DNA of 64,000 bases, taken from assembly GCF_029081005.1 (NCBI RefSeq), contig NZ_JAJQTQ010000011.1, forward strand, positions 62,001 through 126,000. The letters are read 5' to 3'. This stretch comes from Halomonas elongata. GTDB lineage: Bacteria; Pseudomonadota; Gammaproteobacteria; Pseudomonadales; Halomonadaceae. Both the position numbers and the translations under genes were made by a program. Position 1 is the stretch's first letter. Each line of letters opens with the position of its first letter. Shown here one piece after another: positions 18,148-26,688 of this stretch. The notes beneath the pieces are model-generated. The model made no database searches. It had not been told where the DNA came from and saw only the letters and a program-made list of their open reading frames with translations.

Positions 18148-20895
18148 TCAATCCTTCAGCGTTTCGAGACGATGGCGCTGCCATTCGCTGTGCGGTTCGT
18201 TGAGACGCAGTACGGCATCCACGACCTGCTCCTCCATGTTATAGCGCTGGCGAAAACCGAGCTGCTTCATCAGCGCACGCATGGGATGGTTGTCGGCCAT
18301 GATCTGGCCGACCATCTCCAGGGTACCGACGCCCTTGCTGTAACGGATCATGCGTTCCATCAGCAACTTGCCGATGCCCAGCCCCTGCAGGTCGTCACGG
18401 ATGATGATCGAGAACTCGGTGCGAATATTGTCGGGATCGTTCCAGACCCGCACCACGCCGAGCATTTCCTTGGTGCCATCCTCGAGCGGATGTTCGGCGA
18501 TGAAGGCCATCTGGCGGTCATAGTTGATATGCGACAGCATCGACAGATCCCGCTGTGACAGATCGGCCTTGTTGTGGAAATAGCGGAACCGAATGCTTTC
18601 CTCGGAGAGCTGGGTGTGAAAGCGCGTGATCAGCGGGGCGTCCTCGGCGCGTATCGGTCGTACCTCGACATCCCAACCGTTGCCCAGCTTCACCCACTCG
18701 CGCAGTTCTTCCGGATACGGCATGATCGCGAAGCGCGCCGGCTCGCCTAGGTCCATGGCGAAATCCACGGCCACTACCCCATCGCGATTGAGCAGGACCG
18801 GATTGAGTTCCAGCCCCTTCAACGTCGGCAGATCGCTGGCCATCTGAGAGAGCTTGACCAGCAATTCACAGATACGCTCGATGTCCCGTTCCGGGTCACT
18901 CGAGTGCGCGTGAATCAAGCGCGCCGCATGGGTGCGTCCGACGACGTCGGCCGCCAGTGACATGTTCAAGGGCGGGAGGGCTATCTGCCGGTCGGCGAGG
19001 ATATTGACCTTGTAGCCACCGATGCCGAACAAGATCAACGGGCCGAACACCGGATCCCGCGTGATACCCGCGCACAGCTGCATGGAATGCTTGCCGCGCT
19101 GCATCGCCTGAAGACAATACTCGCGAACGGCCAGGTCGGGAAACTTCTCGCACACCTTGTCACCCAGGCGTGTGACGCCTTCGGCCACCTGTTCGGGGGT
19201 GTCCAGGTCCTGCAACAACCCCGCCGAAAGCTTGTGTGGATGGCGTCGATAACGAAAGGGGTGGCAGTTGCCATCGTGCACCACCTTGAGCGCCATGGGG
19301 CCATCGAAGCTTCTGGCCGCTTCGCTGGCCTGGTCGGGCGTCTGCAGGTACCGGCTCGGGGCGGAGGGAATGCCATAGGTCTCGAGCACCCGCGAGACTT
19401 CGGAGTGATCGAGGCTCTGGCGCCCCTCGGCACGAACGCTGTCGATCAACTCACGACAGCGGGCACGGATCGCCGGTGTCGTGGCAAACGGCAGGCTCGG
19501 CGGCGTTTCCTGAAGCAGCGCCTGTACCCGCTGATAGTCGACCATATGCATGAAGGCCTTGATGGCCTTCTCCGGCGAGATGTAGGTCGGGATGCCCGCC
19601 TGGTTGCACTCGTGCCGAGCCGACAGGGCCTCCTCCAGCCCCATCCAGCTGGTCAGGAGATTGCGCTTGAAACGCCTGCGCGCGTCGATGACGGCTCGCG
19701 CCGTCTCCGCCGACGGCGCCAATCGCGTCGGCGCATGCACCACCAGTACGGCATCGACGCCCGGATCGGCCGCGACCAGCTCCAGCGCTTCAACGAAATG
19801 TGCCGGTGTAGCCAAGCCTCCCAGATCGACCGGATTCTCGCCCGGCTTGCTGCGATCCCGCTGCTCCTGACGCAATCGTCGCTGCGTCGATGCCTCGAAG
19901 GTTGCCAGACGACCGCCGGCGCTGATCAACTTGTCGATGGCCAGCATCGCCGGCCCCAGGCCGTTGGAGACCACCGCCAGACGATCGCCACGCAGGGGCT
20001 TCATGCGTGACAGGGTTTCCAGGGCATCGAAGAGTTCATCGGAGTCATCGACGCGCACCACGCCGGCACGGGCGAAGGCGGCATCGAAGACTTGGTCGCG
20101 ATTGGCGATGCCCGGTGTCGCCGGCAGGTTCGAGATATCCGATTCCGCGGTGCGGCCGCTCTTGATGGCCAGCACCAGACGGTGGCGAGAAGCATCGCGC
20201 ATCGCGGTCATGAGATGCTGGGCGTCGAGGATGCGCTCCAGGTGCAACAGGATGGCCTGAGTCGGCGCGTATTGATTGATGTAGTCGATCAGGTCGGGCA
20301 GCATCACGTCGACGCTGTCCCCCAGCGTCAGCAGATGCGAAAAGCCGATGCCTCGCCCCGCTGCCCAGTCGATCATGGCGTTGCCCAGCATGCCGGACTG
20401 CCCCAGATAGGCAACGCGCCCGCGCTTGACCGGTTGACTGGCGTAGGAGGCATTGAGTCTGCGGCCCGGCACGATCAGCCCCATGCACTCGGGGCCCAGC
20501 ACGCGAATGCCGGACGCCCGCGCCGCGCTCAGCATTCGCGAGCGCACCGACCCCTGCTCGCCTCGCGCATCATCGAGATGCGCACCGCCCGACAACACCA
20601 GCGCCGCCTTCACCCCGAAGCGCCCCAGCCGATCGATCAACTCCGGCGCCGTCTCCACCGGTGAACAGATCACGGCCAAATCCGGTACCTGAGGCAGGCG
20701 AGAGACGCGGCTCACGCAGGGGTCACCGAACACCGCCTCGTAGCCCTTGGGGTTGAGCGCCCAGATCTCGCCGGCGAACCCTCCTTCGCGCAGATTACGC
20801 ATCACCAGCCCCCCCATGGAATGGGGCTTCTCGGACGCACCGGCCACCACGATGCTGCGCGGCTCGAAGAAATGGGGCAGGAAGCGAGTGCTCAT
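18148..20895 (-). CDS. Pat-type protein lysine acetyltransferase (acyl-CoA synthetase-like + GNAT)
   Basis: A 915-residue protein of the PatZ/YfiQ type. Residues ~8-470 resemble NDP-forming acyl-CoA synthetase: CoA-binding domain (SIVVAGASEKPHSMGG), then flavodoxin-like halves (GPECMGLIVPG, YLGQSGMLGN). Residues ~490-720 are ATP-grasp-like. The last ~170 residues are a GNAT domain with the acetyl-CoA loop DDLQGLGIGKLLMERMI. Pat acetylates the active-site lysine of acyl-CoA synthetases such as Acs and PrpE and switches them off. A PrpE with the target motif is encoded in this window. Pat is divergent from an HDAC-family deacetylase across a palindromic control region. Confidence 0.93.
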   Translation of the reverse strand: MSTRFLPHFFEPRSIVVAGASEKPHSMGGLVMRNLREGGFAGEIWALNPKGYEAVFGDPCVSRVSRLPQVPDLAVICSPVETAPELIDRLGRFGVKAALVLSGGAHLDDARGEQGSVRSRMLSAARASGIRVLGPECMGLIVPGRRLNASYASQPVKRGRVAYLGQSGMLGNAMIDWAAGRGIGFSHLLTLGDSVDVMLPDLIDYINQYAPTQAILLHLERILDAQHLMTAMRDASRHRLVLAIKSGRTAESDISNLPATPGIANRDQVFDAAFARAGVVRVDDSDELFDALETLSRMKPLRGDRLAVVSNGLGPAMLAIDKLISAGGRLATFEASTQRRLRQEQRDRSKPGENPVDLGGLATPAHFVEALELVAADPGVDAVLVVHAPTRLAPSAETARAVIDARRRFKRNLLTSWMGLEEALSARHECNQAGIPTYISPEKAIKAFMHMVDYQRVQALLQETPPSLPFATTPAIRARCRELIDSVRAEGRQSLDHSEVSRVLETYGIPSAPSRYLQTPDQASEAARSFDGPMALKVVHDGNCHPFRYRRHPHKLSAGLLQDLDTPEQVAEGVTRLGDKVCEKFPDLAVREYCLQAMQRGKHSMQLCAGITRDPVFGPLILFGIGGYKVNILADRQIALPPLNMSLAADVVGRTHAARLIHAHSSDPERDIERICELLVKLSQMASDLPTLKGLELNPVLLNRDGVVAVDFAMDLGEPARFAIMPYPEELREWVKLGNGWDVEVRPIRAEDAPLITRFHTQLSEESIRFRYFHNKADLSQRDLSMLSHINYDRQMAFIAEHPLEDGTKEMLGVVRVWNDPDNIRTEFSIIIRDDLQGLGIGKLLMERMIRYSKGVGTLEMVGQIMADNHPMRALMKQLGFRQRYNMEEQVVDAVLRLNEPHSEWQRHRLETLKD

Positions 20896-20927
20896 CGAAG
20901 GCTCCGTCGACTGACCGGGACATCAGG

Positions 20928-20988
20928 TCGTGTACGAAAGGTCGGCGAATTTCCGTACACGACCAGAGGCGCTTGCTCCTGTGTACGA
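20928..20988. promoter_or_regulatory. Palindromic operator between pat and the deacetylase gene
   Basis: A perfect 9-bp inverted repeat, tcgtgtacg (20928-20936) and cgtacacga (20954-20962), with a 17-base spacer, followed by a third half-site gtgtacga at 20981-20988. The cluster fills the 159-base gap between the two divergent starts, so one regulator could control both genes. The regulator is not identifiable from the half-site. Confidence 0.65.
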
Positions 20989-21054
20989 CTTATTGCCAGT
21001 GTCATGCAAGGACTCCCCACCCCTATGGTAGGCGCAACCCAGCGGAGGGCATGC

Positions 21055-21987
21055 ATGATAACGGCCTACATCACCCATCCCGATCACCCCCGGCACTACA
21101 TGGGCCCCGAGCATCCCGAATCGCCCCAGCGGCTGGATGCCATCCGCGCCCGCCTGCTGCGTTCGGGCATCCTCCAGCAGACCATGCAGTCCGAGGCCGT
21201 CGAAGCCAGCGAAGCACAGTTGTTGCGCGTCCACCCCGAGGCCCACCTGCGTCATCTCGAACGTTGCGTGCCAGAGCATGGCATCGTGTCCATCGACGGC
21301 GATACCCTCATGACGCCCGACAGCCTGCGCATCGCCAGGCTGGCTGCCGGCGCGGCGATCAAGGGTGTCGACCGGGTCTACCGGCACCAGGCGGACAACG
21401 TCTTCTGCGCCATGCGTCCCCCCGGCCATCATGCCGAGGCCTCGGACGCCATGGGCTTCTGCTTCTACAACAATGTCGCGGTGGCCGCCGCCCACGCCCG
21501 GAGCCAGTATGGTGCGCGCCGCGTCGCGATTCTCGACTTCGACGTTCACCAGTGCAACGGCACCATCGATATTCTCCAGAATGATCCCGACGTGCTGATC
21601 TGCACCAGTTTCCAGTACCCCTTCTATCCCTGGCGCTATCTCGACTGCCATGCTCCCAATATCGTCAATGTACCATTGCCGGCCGGTACCGAAGGCCCCG
21701 CCTTCCGTCGCGCCATCGAGGCGAGCTGGCTACCGGCCTTGCACGACTTCCAGCCCGACCTGGTACTGGTCTCCGCGGGCTTCGATGCCCATCGCGAAGA
21801 CCCCCTGGCCGAACTCTGTCTGGGCGACGAGGACTTCTACTGGGTGAGCCGCCTCGCCACCGACATCGCCGACCGTTATGCCGAACGTCGCCTGGTCTCG
21901 GTCCTCGAGGGCGGTTACTCGGATAATGCCCTGGGACGCAGCACCGAGGCCCATCTCAAGGCCCTGCTGGGCCTGCCCTTCGACTGA
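21055..21987 (+). CDS. Histone deacetylase-family protein (acetyl-lysine deacetylase)
   Basis: A 310-residue zinc hydrolase of the arginase/HDAC fold. Active-site residues are visible: RPPGHHAE (His125/His126), DFDVHQCNGT with zinc ligands Asp163 and His165, and AGFDAH with the third ligand Asp244; EGGYS closes the pocket. It should remove acetyl groups from lysines or small acetylated amines. HQCNGT differs from the usual HHGNGT. AGGG sits five bases ahead of the ATG at 21055. It is encoded back-to-back with a Pat acetyltransferase, which favours a protein-deacetylase role over acetylpolyamine hydrolysis. Confidence 0.9.
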   Translation: MITAYITHPDHPRHYMGPEHPESPQRLDAIRARLLRSGILQQTMQSEAVEASEAQLLRVHPEAHLRHLERCVPEHGIVSIDGDTLMTPDSLRIARLAAGAAIKGVDRVYRHQADNVFCAMRPPGHHAEASDAMGFCFYNNVAVAAAHARSQYGARRVAILDFDVHQCNGTIDILQNDPDVLICTSFQYPFYPWRYLDCHAPNIVNVPLPAGTEGPAFRRAIEASWLPALHDFQPDLVLVSAGFDAHREDPLAELCLGDEDFYWVSRLATDIADRYAERRLVSVLEGGYSDNALGRSTEAHLKALLGLPFD

Positions 21988-22157
21988 CCCCGGCCCTTCG
22001 ACCAGACACGGGTTTCCCAGTCTCGGGAAACGGCATCGACGATGGCCGACTGCACCGACATGTCGCCACCGGCCAGGTACGGGTCGCCAGGACTACCCGA
22101 TGGCCCGGGCGGTTATGGTAGTCTGAGGGGAAACCCAGTTTCCGATAGTGAATTCCG

Positions 22158-22790
22158 ATGACCGCCAGCAACGATCAGGACGCCGCCCTGCGCATCGCCT
22201 CCGGGCGCAAGCCGTTCGTCGAGCCCCTGCGACTCGGCGAACGGCTCAAGGAAATTCGCCTGGCCAACGAATGGACCCTGGGCGACGTCAGCGAGCGTAC
22301 CGGACTGGCACGCTCCACCCTTTCCAAGATCGAGAATGACCAGATCTCGCCGACGTTCACCGCGGTACAGAAGCTCATCAGCGGTCTCGATATCGACCTG
22401 CCACAGCTGCTCACCCAACCGCGGACCAAGACTCGCACCATGGGGCGACGCGACCTGACACGCCGGGGAGAGGGGCAACAGCACCCGACCCCGACCTATG
22501 AGCACGAGCTGCTCAGTTGCGAGCTGGCCCAGAAGCGCATGATTCCCTTCAAGACCATCGTGCGCGCTCGGCGCTTCGAGGAATTCAGTGAATGGGTCCG
22601 TCACGACGGCGAGGAATTCCTGATGATCCTCGAAGGCGAGATCCAGCTGTTCTCCGAATTCTATGAGCCGCTTCACCTGGCCAGGGGCGACAGCATCTAC
22701 TTCGACAGCGACATGGGCCATGCCCTGGTCTCGGTCGGCGAGGAGGATGCCGTGGTGCTGTCGGTGTGCACACCGCGGGATGGGCATTGA
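22158..22790 (+). CDS. XRE-cupin transcriptional regulator
   Basis: A 210-residue regulator. Residues ~25-85 form an XRE helix-turn-helix (GERLKEIRLANEWTLGDVSERTGLARSTLSKIENDQISPTF). Residues ~130-205 form a cupin sensor domain (HDGEEFLMILEGEIQL...GDSIYFDSDMGHALVS). Such proteins often control amino-acid, polyamine or aldehyde catabolism and bind a small effector in the cupin. The target is not evident from the neighbours; DUF1244 and the molybdopterin genes follow on the same strand. Confidence 0.88.
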   Translation: MTASNDQDAALRIASGRKPFVEPLRLGERLKEIRLANEWTLGDVSERTGLARSTLSKIENDQISPTFTAVQKLISGLDIDLPQLLTQPRTKTRTMGRRDLTRRGEGQQHPTPTYEHELLSCELAQKRMIPFKTIVRARRFEEFSEWVRHDGEEFLMILEGEIQLFSEFYEPLHLARGDSIYFDSDMGHALVSVGEEDAVVLSVCTPRDGH

Positions 22791-22846
22791 CGGACGACCG
22801 TCCTTCTCCGACAAGATATCGAACCTCTCTCCAACGGAGCGACACC

Positions 22847-23173
22847 ATGCAGGATTTCGACGACGCCACCCGTACCGAACTCGAGGCCGCCGCTTTTCGC
22901 CGGCTGCTTCGCCACCTGGACGAGAACAAGGATGTTCAGAACATCGACCTGATGATCCTTGCCGACTTCTGCCGCAACTGCCTGTCCAAATGGCTGGTGG
23001 CCGAGGCCGAGGCCCGTGGCGAGTCGCTGGACTACGAAGCCGCTCGCGAATATGTCTACGGCATGCCCTACCCCGAGTGGAAATCACGCTACCAGGCCAA
23101 GGCCACGCCGGAACAGTTGGCCGCCCTCGAGGCCCGTCAGTCCGCGAAACGCGAACGGAGCGATGGCGAATGA
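22847..23173 (+). CDS. DUF1244 protein
   Basis: A 108-residue soluble, mostly helical protein. The segment FRRLLRHLDENKDVQNIDLMILADFCRNCLSKW is the hallmark of DUF1244, including the CRNC pair. It follows the XRE-cupin gene by 56 bases and overlaps moaB by four bases (ATGA). No biochemical function is known for the family. Confidence 0.88.
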   Translation: MQDFDDATRTELEAAAFRRLLRHLDENKDVQNIDLMILADFCRNCLSKWLVAEAEARGESLDYEAAREYVYGMPYPEWKSRYQAKATPEQLAALEARQSAKRERSDGE

Positions 23174-23691
23174 GCGAGGCGATGGTTGCCCTTTCCGTGG
23201 CGGTGCTCACCGTCTCCGACACCCGCACCGAAGAGACCGACCGTAGCGGCCAGACGCTGGTTGAGCGCCTCGAGGCTGCCGGTCATCGACTGCATGACAA
23301 GCGAATCATCGCCGACGACGTCTACCACATTCGCGCCCAGGTGGCGGCCTGGATCGCCGACGCCGAGGTACAGGTCATCCTGACCACCGGCGGCACCGGC
23401 TTCACCGGTCGAGACTCCACCCCGGAAGCCGTCTCGGTACTGCTCGACAAGCGAATCGAGGGATTCGGCGAACTCTTTCGCCACCTTTCCTGGCAGGAAA
23501 TCGGCAGTTCCACCGTGCAGAGCCGCTGTCTCGGCGGGCTGGCCAACGCCACCGTCGTCTTCTGTCTGCCCGGTTCCACCGGCGCCTGTCGCACTGCCTG
23601 GGACGGTATCCTCGCCGAACAGCTCGATAGCCGCCATCAACCCTGCAACTTCGCCAACCTGGTGATTCCCGAGCGAGGCCAGCATGTCTGA
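23170..23691 (+). CDS. moaB: Molybdenum cofactor biosynthesis protein MoaB/MogA
   Basis: A 173-residue MoCF-fold protein that adenylylates molybdopterin before metal insertion. Signature segments are LTVSDTRTEETDRSG, TTGGTGFTGRDSTPEAV and FCLPGSTGACRTAWDGILAEQLDSRHQPCNF. The gene overlaps DUF1244 at its start and moeA at its end (8 bases), so all three are translationally coupled. Longer readings starting within the regulator gene are rejected. Confidence 0.95.
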   Translation: MSEAMVALSVAVLTVSDTRTEETDRSGQTLVERLEAAGHRLHDKRIIADDVYHIRAQVAAWIADAEVQVILTTGGTGFTGRDSTPEAVSVLLDKRIEGFGELFRHLSWQEIGSSTVQSRCLGGLANATVVFCLPGSTGACRTAWDGILAEQLDSRHQPCNFANLVIPERGQHV

Positions 23692-24901
23692 GACGGCGTC
23701 CCTACAGACAGTGGAGGCAGCCCTCGACACCCTGCTCCAGGGCGTCCCGGTACTGTCGACGGAAACTCTGCCCTGCGACCAAGCGGCGCGACGGGTACTC
23801 TCGACCGATGTCACGGCCTGCATCGACGTGCCGCCCTTCGACAATAGCGCCATGGATGGTTATGCCCTGCGTCATGACGACGCCGGGCGAACCCTGCCGG
23901 TTTCCCAGCGTGTCGCCGCCGGCGCGAACGCCGAGCCACTGGCGCCGAACAGCTGCGCCCGCATCTTTACCGGAGGCGAGCTTCCCCAGGGTGCCGATTG
24001 TATCGTTCGGCAGGAAAGCGCCGAGGTCACCGCCGACGGTATCCGGGTTCCCGACGACATCCCCGTCCATGACAATGTGCGTCATCGAGGCAGCGACGTG
24101 CGCGCGGGCACGCCATTGCTGAGCGCCGGCATGCGTCTCGATGCCGCGGCGCTTGGCCACCTCGCCGGACAGGGCATCACCGAAGTCGAGGTGCGCCGCC
24201 GTCCGCGTGTCGCCCTGCTATCCACCGGTGACGAGATCGTCGAGCCCGGCCAGCCGCTGAGTGCCGGCCAGATCTACAACAGTAACCGTCCCATGCTGAC
24301 GCGGCTGCTCGAGACCTTCGGCGCCGATGTCACGCGGCTGGCCACGGTACCGGACGACGCCGAGGGCACCCGTGCCCTGCTGGATGAAGTGGCACGGGAG
24401 GCCGACGTGGTCATCACCACCGGCGGTGTGAGTGTCGGCGAGGAAGACCACGTCAAGGCCGCCCTGGCGTCACTGGGCCATCTCGATCTGTGGCGGCTGG
24501 CCATGCGACCGGGCAAGCCCCTCGCCCTGGGCCGTCTCCCCGATGGTGACGGCGGCGAGACCCGCTTCGTCGGACTCCCGGGCAATCCGGTCTCCAGTTT
24601 CGTCGGTGCCTGGCTGTTTCTGCGCCCCCTCATGGGCGCCCTGCTCGACTGCCGCGAGCTGGCCCGTCTCCCCAGGCTCGCCGTCCGCGCCGACTTCACG
24701 GCCCGCACCGGTCCACGTCGGCATTACATGCGCGTGACGCTGGCATTCACCGCGCAAGGAATCGTTGCCCAGGCCTTTCCCGACCAGAACTCCGGTGTGC
24801 TGTCGTCCTGTGTCGGCGCCGATGCTCTGGCGATCATCGAACCCGACTCGCACGTCACCGCCGGCGATACCATCGACTGCCTGTGGTTGCGCGGCGGTTG
24901 A
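23684..24901 (+). CDS. moeA: Molybdopterin molybdenumtransferase MoeA
   Basis: MoeA inserts molybdate into adenylylated molybdopterin. The 405-residue protein has the domain signatures in order: FDNSAMDGYA, RIFTGGELPQGADCIVRQE, STGDEIVEPG, IYNSNR, TTGGVSVGEEDHVK, RPGKPLALG and GLPGNPVSSFV, plus the C-terminal domain IV. It overlaps moaB by 8 bases and converges on acpH four bases after its stop. Confidence 0.96.
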   Translation: MSETASLQTVEAALDTLLQGVPVLSTETLPCDQAARRVLSTDVTACIDVPPFDNSAMDGYALRHDDAGRTLPVSQRVAAGANAEPLAPNSCARIFTGGELPQGADCIVRQESAEVTADGIRVPDDIPVHDNVRHRGSDVRAGTPLLSAGMRLDAAALGHLAGQGITEVEVRRRPRVALLSTGDEIVEPGQPLSAGQIYNSNRPMLTRLLETFGADVTRLATVPDDAEGTRALLDEVAREADVVITTGGVSVGEEDHVKAALASLGHLDLWRLAMRPGKPLALGRLPDGDGGETRFVGLPGNPVSSFVGAWLFLRPLMGALLDCRELARLPRLAVRADFTARTGPRRHYMRVTLAFTAQGIVAQAFPDQNSGVLSSCVGADALAIIEPDSHVTAGDTIDCLWLRGG

Positions 24902-24905
24902 GACC

Positions 24906-25469
24906 TCAGGGTGCCACGTCCAGTGTCGCCTCGAGATCGTCCCAGAGTGACGCGAAATCCCGGGCCAACCGGGAATAATCGCGTTCCATCCAGGGCACCA
25001 GGCGAGCCAGATGATTGGGGCCGGCGATCCGTCGCCCTACGCCCGCCACCGCACGACAGGTGAAGGCGAAGTCGGCATATCCCCTCAGCCAGTCCTGGCG
25101 TACCAGGGCCGGCATCATCGCCTCGAGGCGATTGGGCGCAACACGACCGTCGAGTACTCGATAACAACGCGTCACCAGGGCATCGCGCTCGGGCACCAGC
25201 AGGTGACGGGCCAGGAAATGATCCCACAACAAGTCCAGGGCGATGCCCGCATAGCGGCGCTGGGGTAATGGCGCTCTTGCCCGGGCGTCACGCACCACCG
25301 GATGCGCATCGACGTAGGCATCCACGCGACGATGGTGACGGATCCCCCTGGCGATATCCGCCGCCCAGTCGTCGAGGTCCACGCCCTTGACGCCATCGGC
25401 GATGAGATTGCCGTACAGGAAGTCGTCTGTCCCGCCCCTCGCCAGCCAGCCATGCGCCAGAAAATTCAT
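24906..25469 (-). CDS. acpH: Acyl carrier protein phosphodiesterase AcpH
   Basis: A 187-residue HD-type hydrolase that removes the 4'-phosphopantetheine arm from holo-ACP. It starts with the conserved MNFLAH and keeps GNLIADGVKG, GIRHHRRVDAYVDAHPVV, GIALDLLWDHFLARH and PALVRQDWLRGYAD. It follows tusE by one base on the minus strand and ends the yccA-tus operon. Confidence 0.92.
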   Translation of the reverse strand: MNFLAHGWLARGGTDDFLYGNLIADGVKGVDLDDWAADIARGIRHHRRVDAYVDAHPVVRDARARAPLPQRRYAGIALDLLWDHFLARHLLVPERDALVTRCYRVLDGRVAPNRLEAMMPALVRQDWLRGYADFAFTCRAVAGVGRRIAGPNHLARLVPWMERDYSRLARDFASLWDDLEATLDVAP

Positions 25470-25470
25470 G

Positions 25471-25827
25471 TCACAGACAATGACTGGGTTTGGGCAGTCC
25501 CGCCAGTCGAGCCGCCACCTTGGCAGGGCTGCCGGGGAACAGGCGCATCAAATGGATGGAGCGTCCCTTGTCCGGCCCCAAGGCACGTCCCACTGCCTTG
25601 ACCAGAGGACGCATGGCAGGCGCCATCTCGTAGCGCTCATGGAAATCACGCAGCACCTCGATCACCTCCCAGTGCGCCTCGCCCAGAGCGATGCCCTCTT
25701 CATCGGCCAGCGCCCTGGCGACGTCGGGGGTCCACTGCCCCAAATCGACAAGATAGCCTTCGGGGTCCAGGGCTATCTCGACGTCATTATCGAGAGATAG
25801 ATAACGGTATATTTCTGTCGTGGCCAT
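25471..25827 (-). CDS. tusE: Sulfur carrier TusE (DsrC family)
   Basis: TusE takes persulfide sulfur from TusBCD and passes it to MnmA for 2-thiouridine at tRNA position 34. The 118-residue protein has the DsrC/TusE fold signatures and ends LPKPSHCL; Cys117 is the conserved penultimate sulfur-carrying cysteine. The second DsrC cysteine, needed in dissimilatory sulfur oxidisers, is absent, which fits TusE. Its start touches the stop of tusB. Confidence 0.95.
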   Translation of the reverse strand: MATTEIYRYLSLDNDVEIALDPEGYLVDLGQWTPDVARALADEEGIALGEAHWEVIEVLRDFHERYEMAPAMRPLVKAVGRALGPDKGRSIHLMRLFPGSPAKVAARLAGLPKPSHCL

Positions 25828-26117
25828 CAGTACCAGCTCAAGGTTTGTTCAGCCTGCTCGGTCAGGGTCACGAAACCATCGACGTCCACCACCGTCACCC
25901 GATCGTCGTGACGGCTCATGAGCCCCCGGGCCTCGAGATCCTCGCGCAGGACATAGAGTCGTCCCTCGATACCCGAGAACCCGTCGACCAGGGACGGCAG
26001 CGCTCCCTGTACACCATCTTCGATCAGCAAAAGCCGGTCATCGGTCGTCATGGCCGAGAGCGCCTGCTGGACGACGCGCCCAGCATCCGGCGCACAGTTC
26101 ACGATATGCAGTTTCAT
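25827..26117 (-). CDS. tusB: Sulfur relay protein TusB
   Basis: A 96-residue DsrH-fold protein (MKLHIVNCAPD at the N-terminus, LLLIEDGVQGAL, YVLREDLEARGL, VDVDGFVTLTEQ, ending LSWY). TusB is the third subunit of the TusBCD heterohexamer. The start at 26117 has GAGGAA six bases ahead. Its stop overlaps the tusE start by one base. Confidence 0.93.
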   Translation of the reverse strand: MKLHIVNCAPDAGRVVQQALSAMTTDDRLLLIEDGVQGALPSLVDGFSGIEGRLYVLREDLEARGLMSRHDDRVTVVDVDGFVTLTEQAEQTLSWY

Positions 26118-26215
26118 AGATTCCTCGTTGGCGGCACGAGTCTCACCGGGGATTGTACGCAAGCAAAGGCGGGACGAAATGAGCATCCTTAGCGGGCTCG
26201 CGACACCGCATGGCC

Positions 26216-26245
26216 GAGCACAGGCAGTTTTCAGACAATGCCTAG
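26216..26245 (-). repeat. MITE-end repeat, copy A, providing the tusC stop codon
   Basis: A 30-base sequence (plus strand gagcacaggcagttttc, then agacaatgcctag). In gene orientation it begins ctag, and that TAG is the stop codon of tusC. It matches copy B at 26659-26688 in 26 of 30 bases, and the left end of the element at 33850-33997. Confidence 0.75.
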
Positions 26246-26619
26246 AATGTCAGCACCAGAGCATGGCGCTCCACCAGCTCGGCGATGGCCGTGTCATCCA
26301 GATGACGAGCCGCCAGCAGGAAATCCCGCTGTTCGAGGCCATATCGCGCCATGGCCTGTTCCTCGACATACAATGCCTCGATATCATACATCTCGAGCAT
26401 CTCGAGCGTCGGCCCCGTGCCCTTCTGTCCAAGCGCACCCTGCCCTTGCCCCTCGAGCAGGCCCAGGACCCCCTCTCCCATGAACAGCAGTGCAACCTCT
26501 CGTCCAAAGGCAGCGCCCACCAGGGCGGCATCGAGGCCTTCTCGCAACCAGCTCGTCCCATGAGAACCATGGCGCAGGATCACCAGCAGATCGCCAGCAG
26601 GCGTTTCGCCATCACGCAT
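26242..26619 (-). CDS. tusC: Sulfur relay protein TusC
   Basis: A 125-residue DsrF-fold subunit of TusBCD. Family features are LLVILRHGSHGTSWLREGLDAALVGAAF, VALLFMGEGVLGLL and ALGQKGTGPTLEMLEMYDIEALYVEE. Three ATG codons stand in a row; the third (26619) is best spaced from AGAGGA, but the first (26625) cannot be excluded. An upstream reading adds residues that come from the intergenic repeat and is rejected. The gene is flanked on both sides by copies of one 30-base repeat. Confidence 0.92.
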   Translation of the reverse strand: MRDGETPAGDLLVILRHGSHGTSWLREGLDAALVGAAFGREVALLFMGEGVLGLLEGQGQGALGQKGTGPTLEMLEMYDIEALYVEEQAMARYGLEQRDFLLAARHLDDTAIAELVERHALVLTF

Positions 26620-26658
26620 CATCATTCCTCTGCACAATGCCTGGGTCTTGACGTCGAC

Positions 26659-26688
26659 GAGCACAGGCAGTTTTCGGACACAACCTAG
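26659..26688 (-). repeat. MITE-end repeat, copy B, providing the tusD stop codon
   Basis: A 30-base sequence (plus strand gagcacaggcagttttc, then ggacacaacctag), in the same orientation as copy A. In gene orientation its first full triplet, TAG, is the stop codon of tusD. Together A and B bracket tusC. Confidence 0.75.

Noticed and set aside
25795..25808. Third copy of the agataacggtata motif
   Set aside because: It lies in the tusE coding sequence where it encodes conserved residues IYRYLSL on the other strand, so the match is probably chance.
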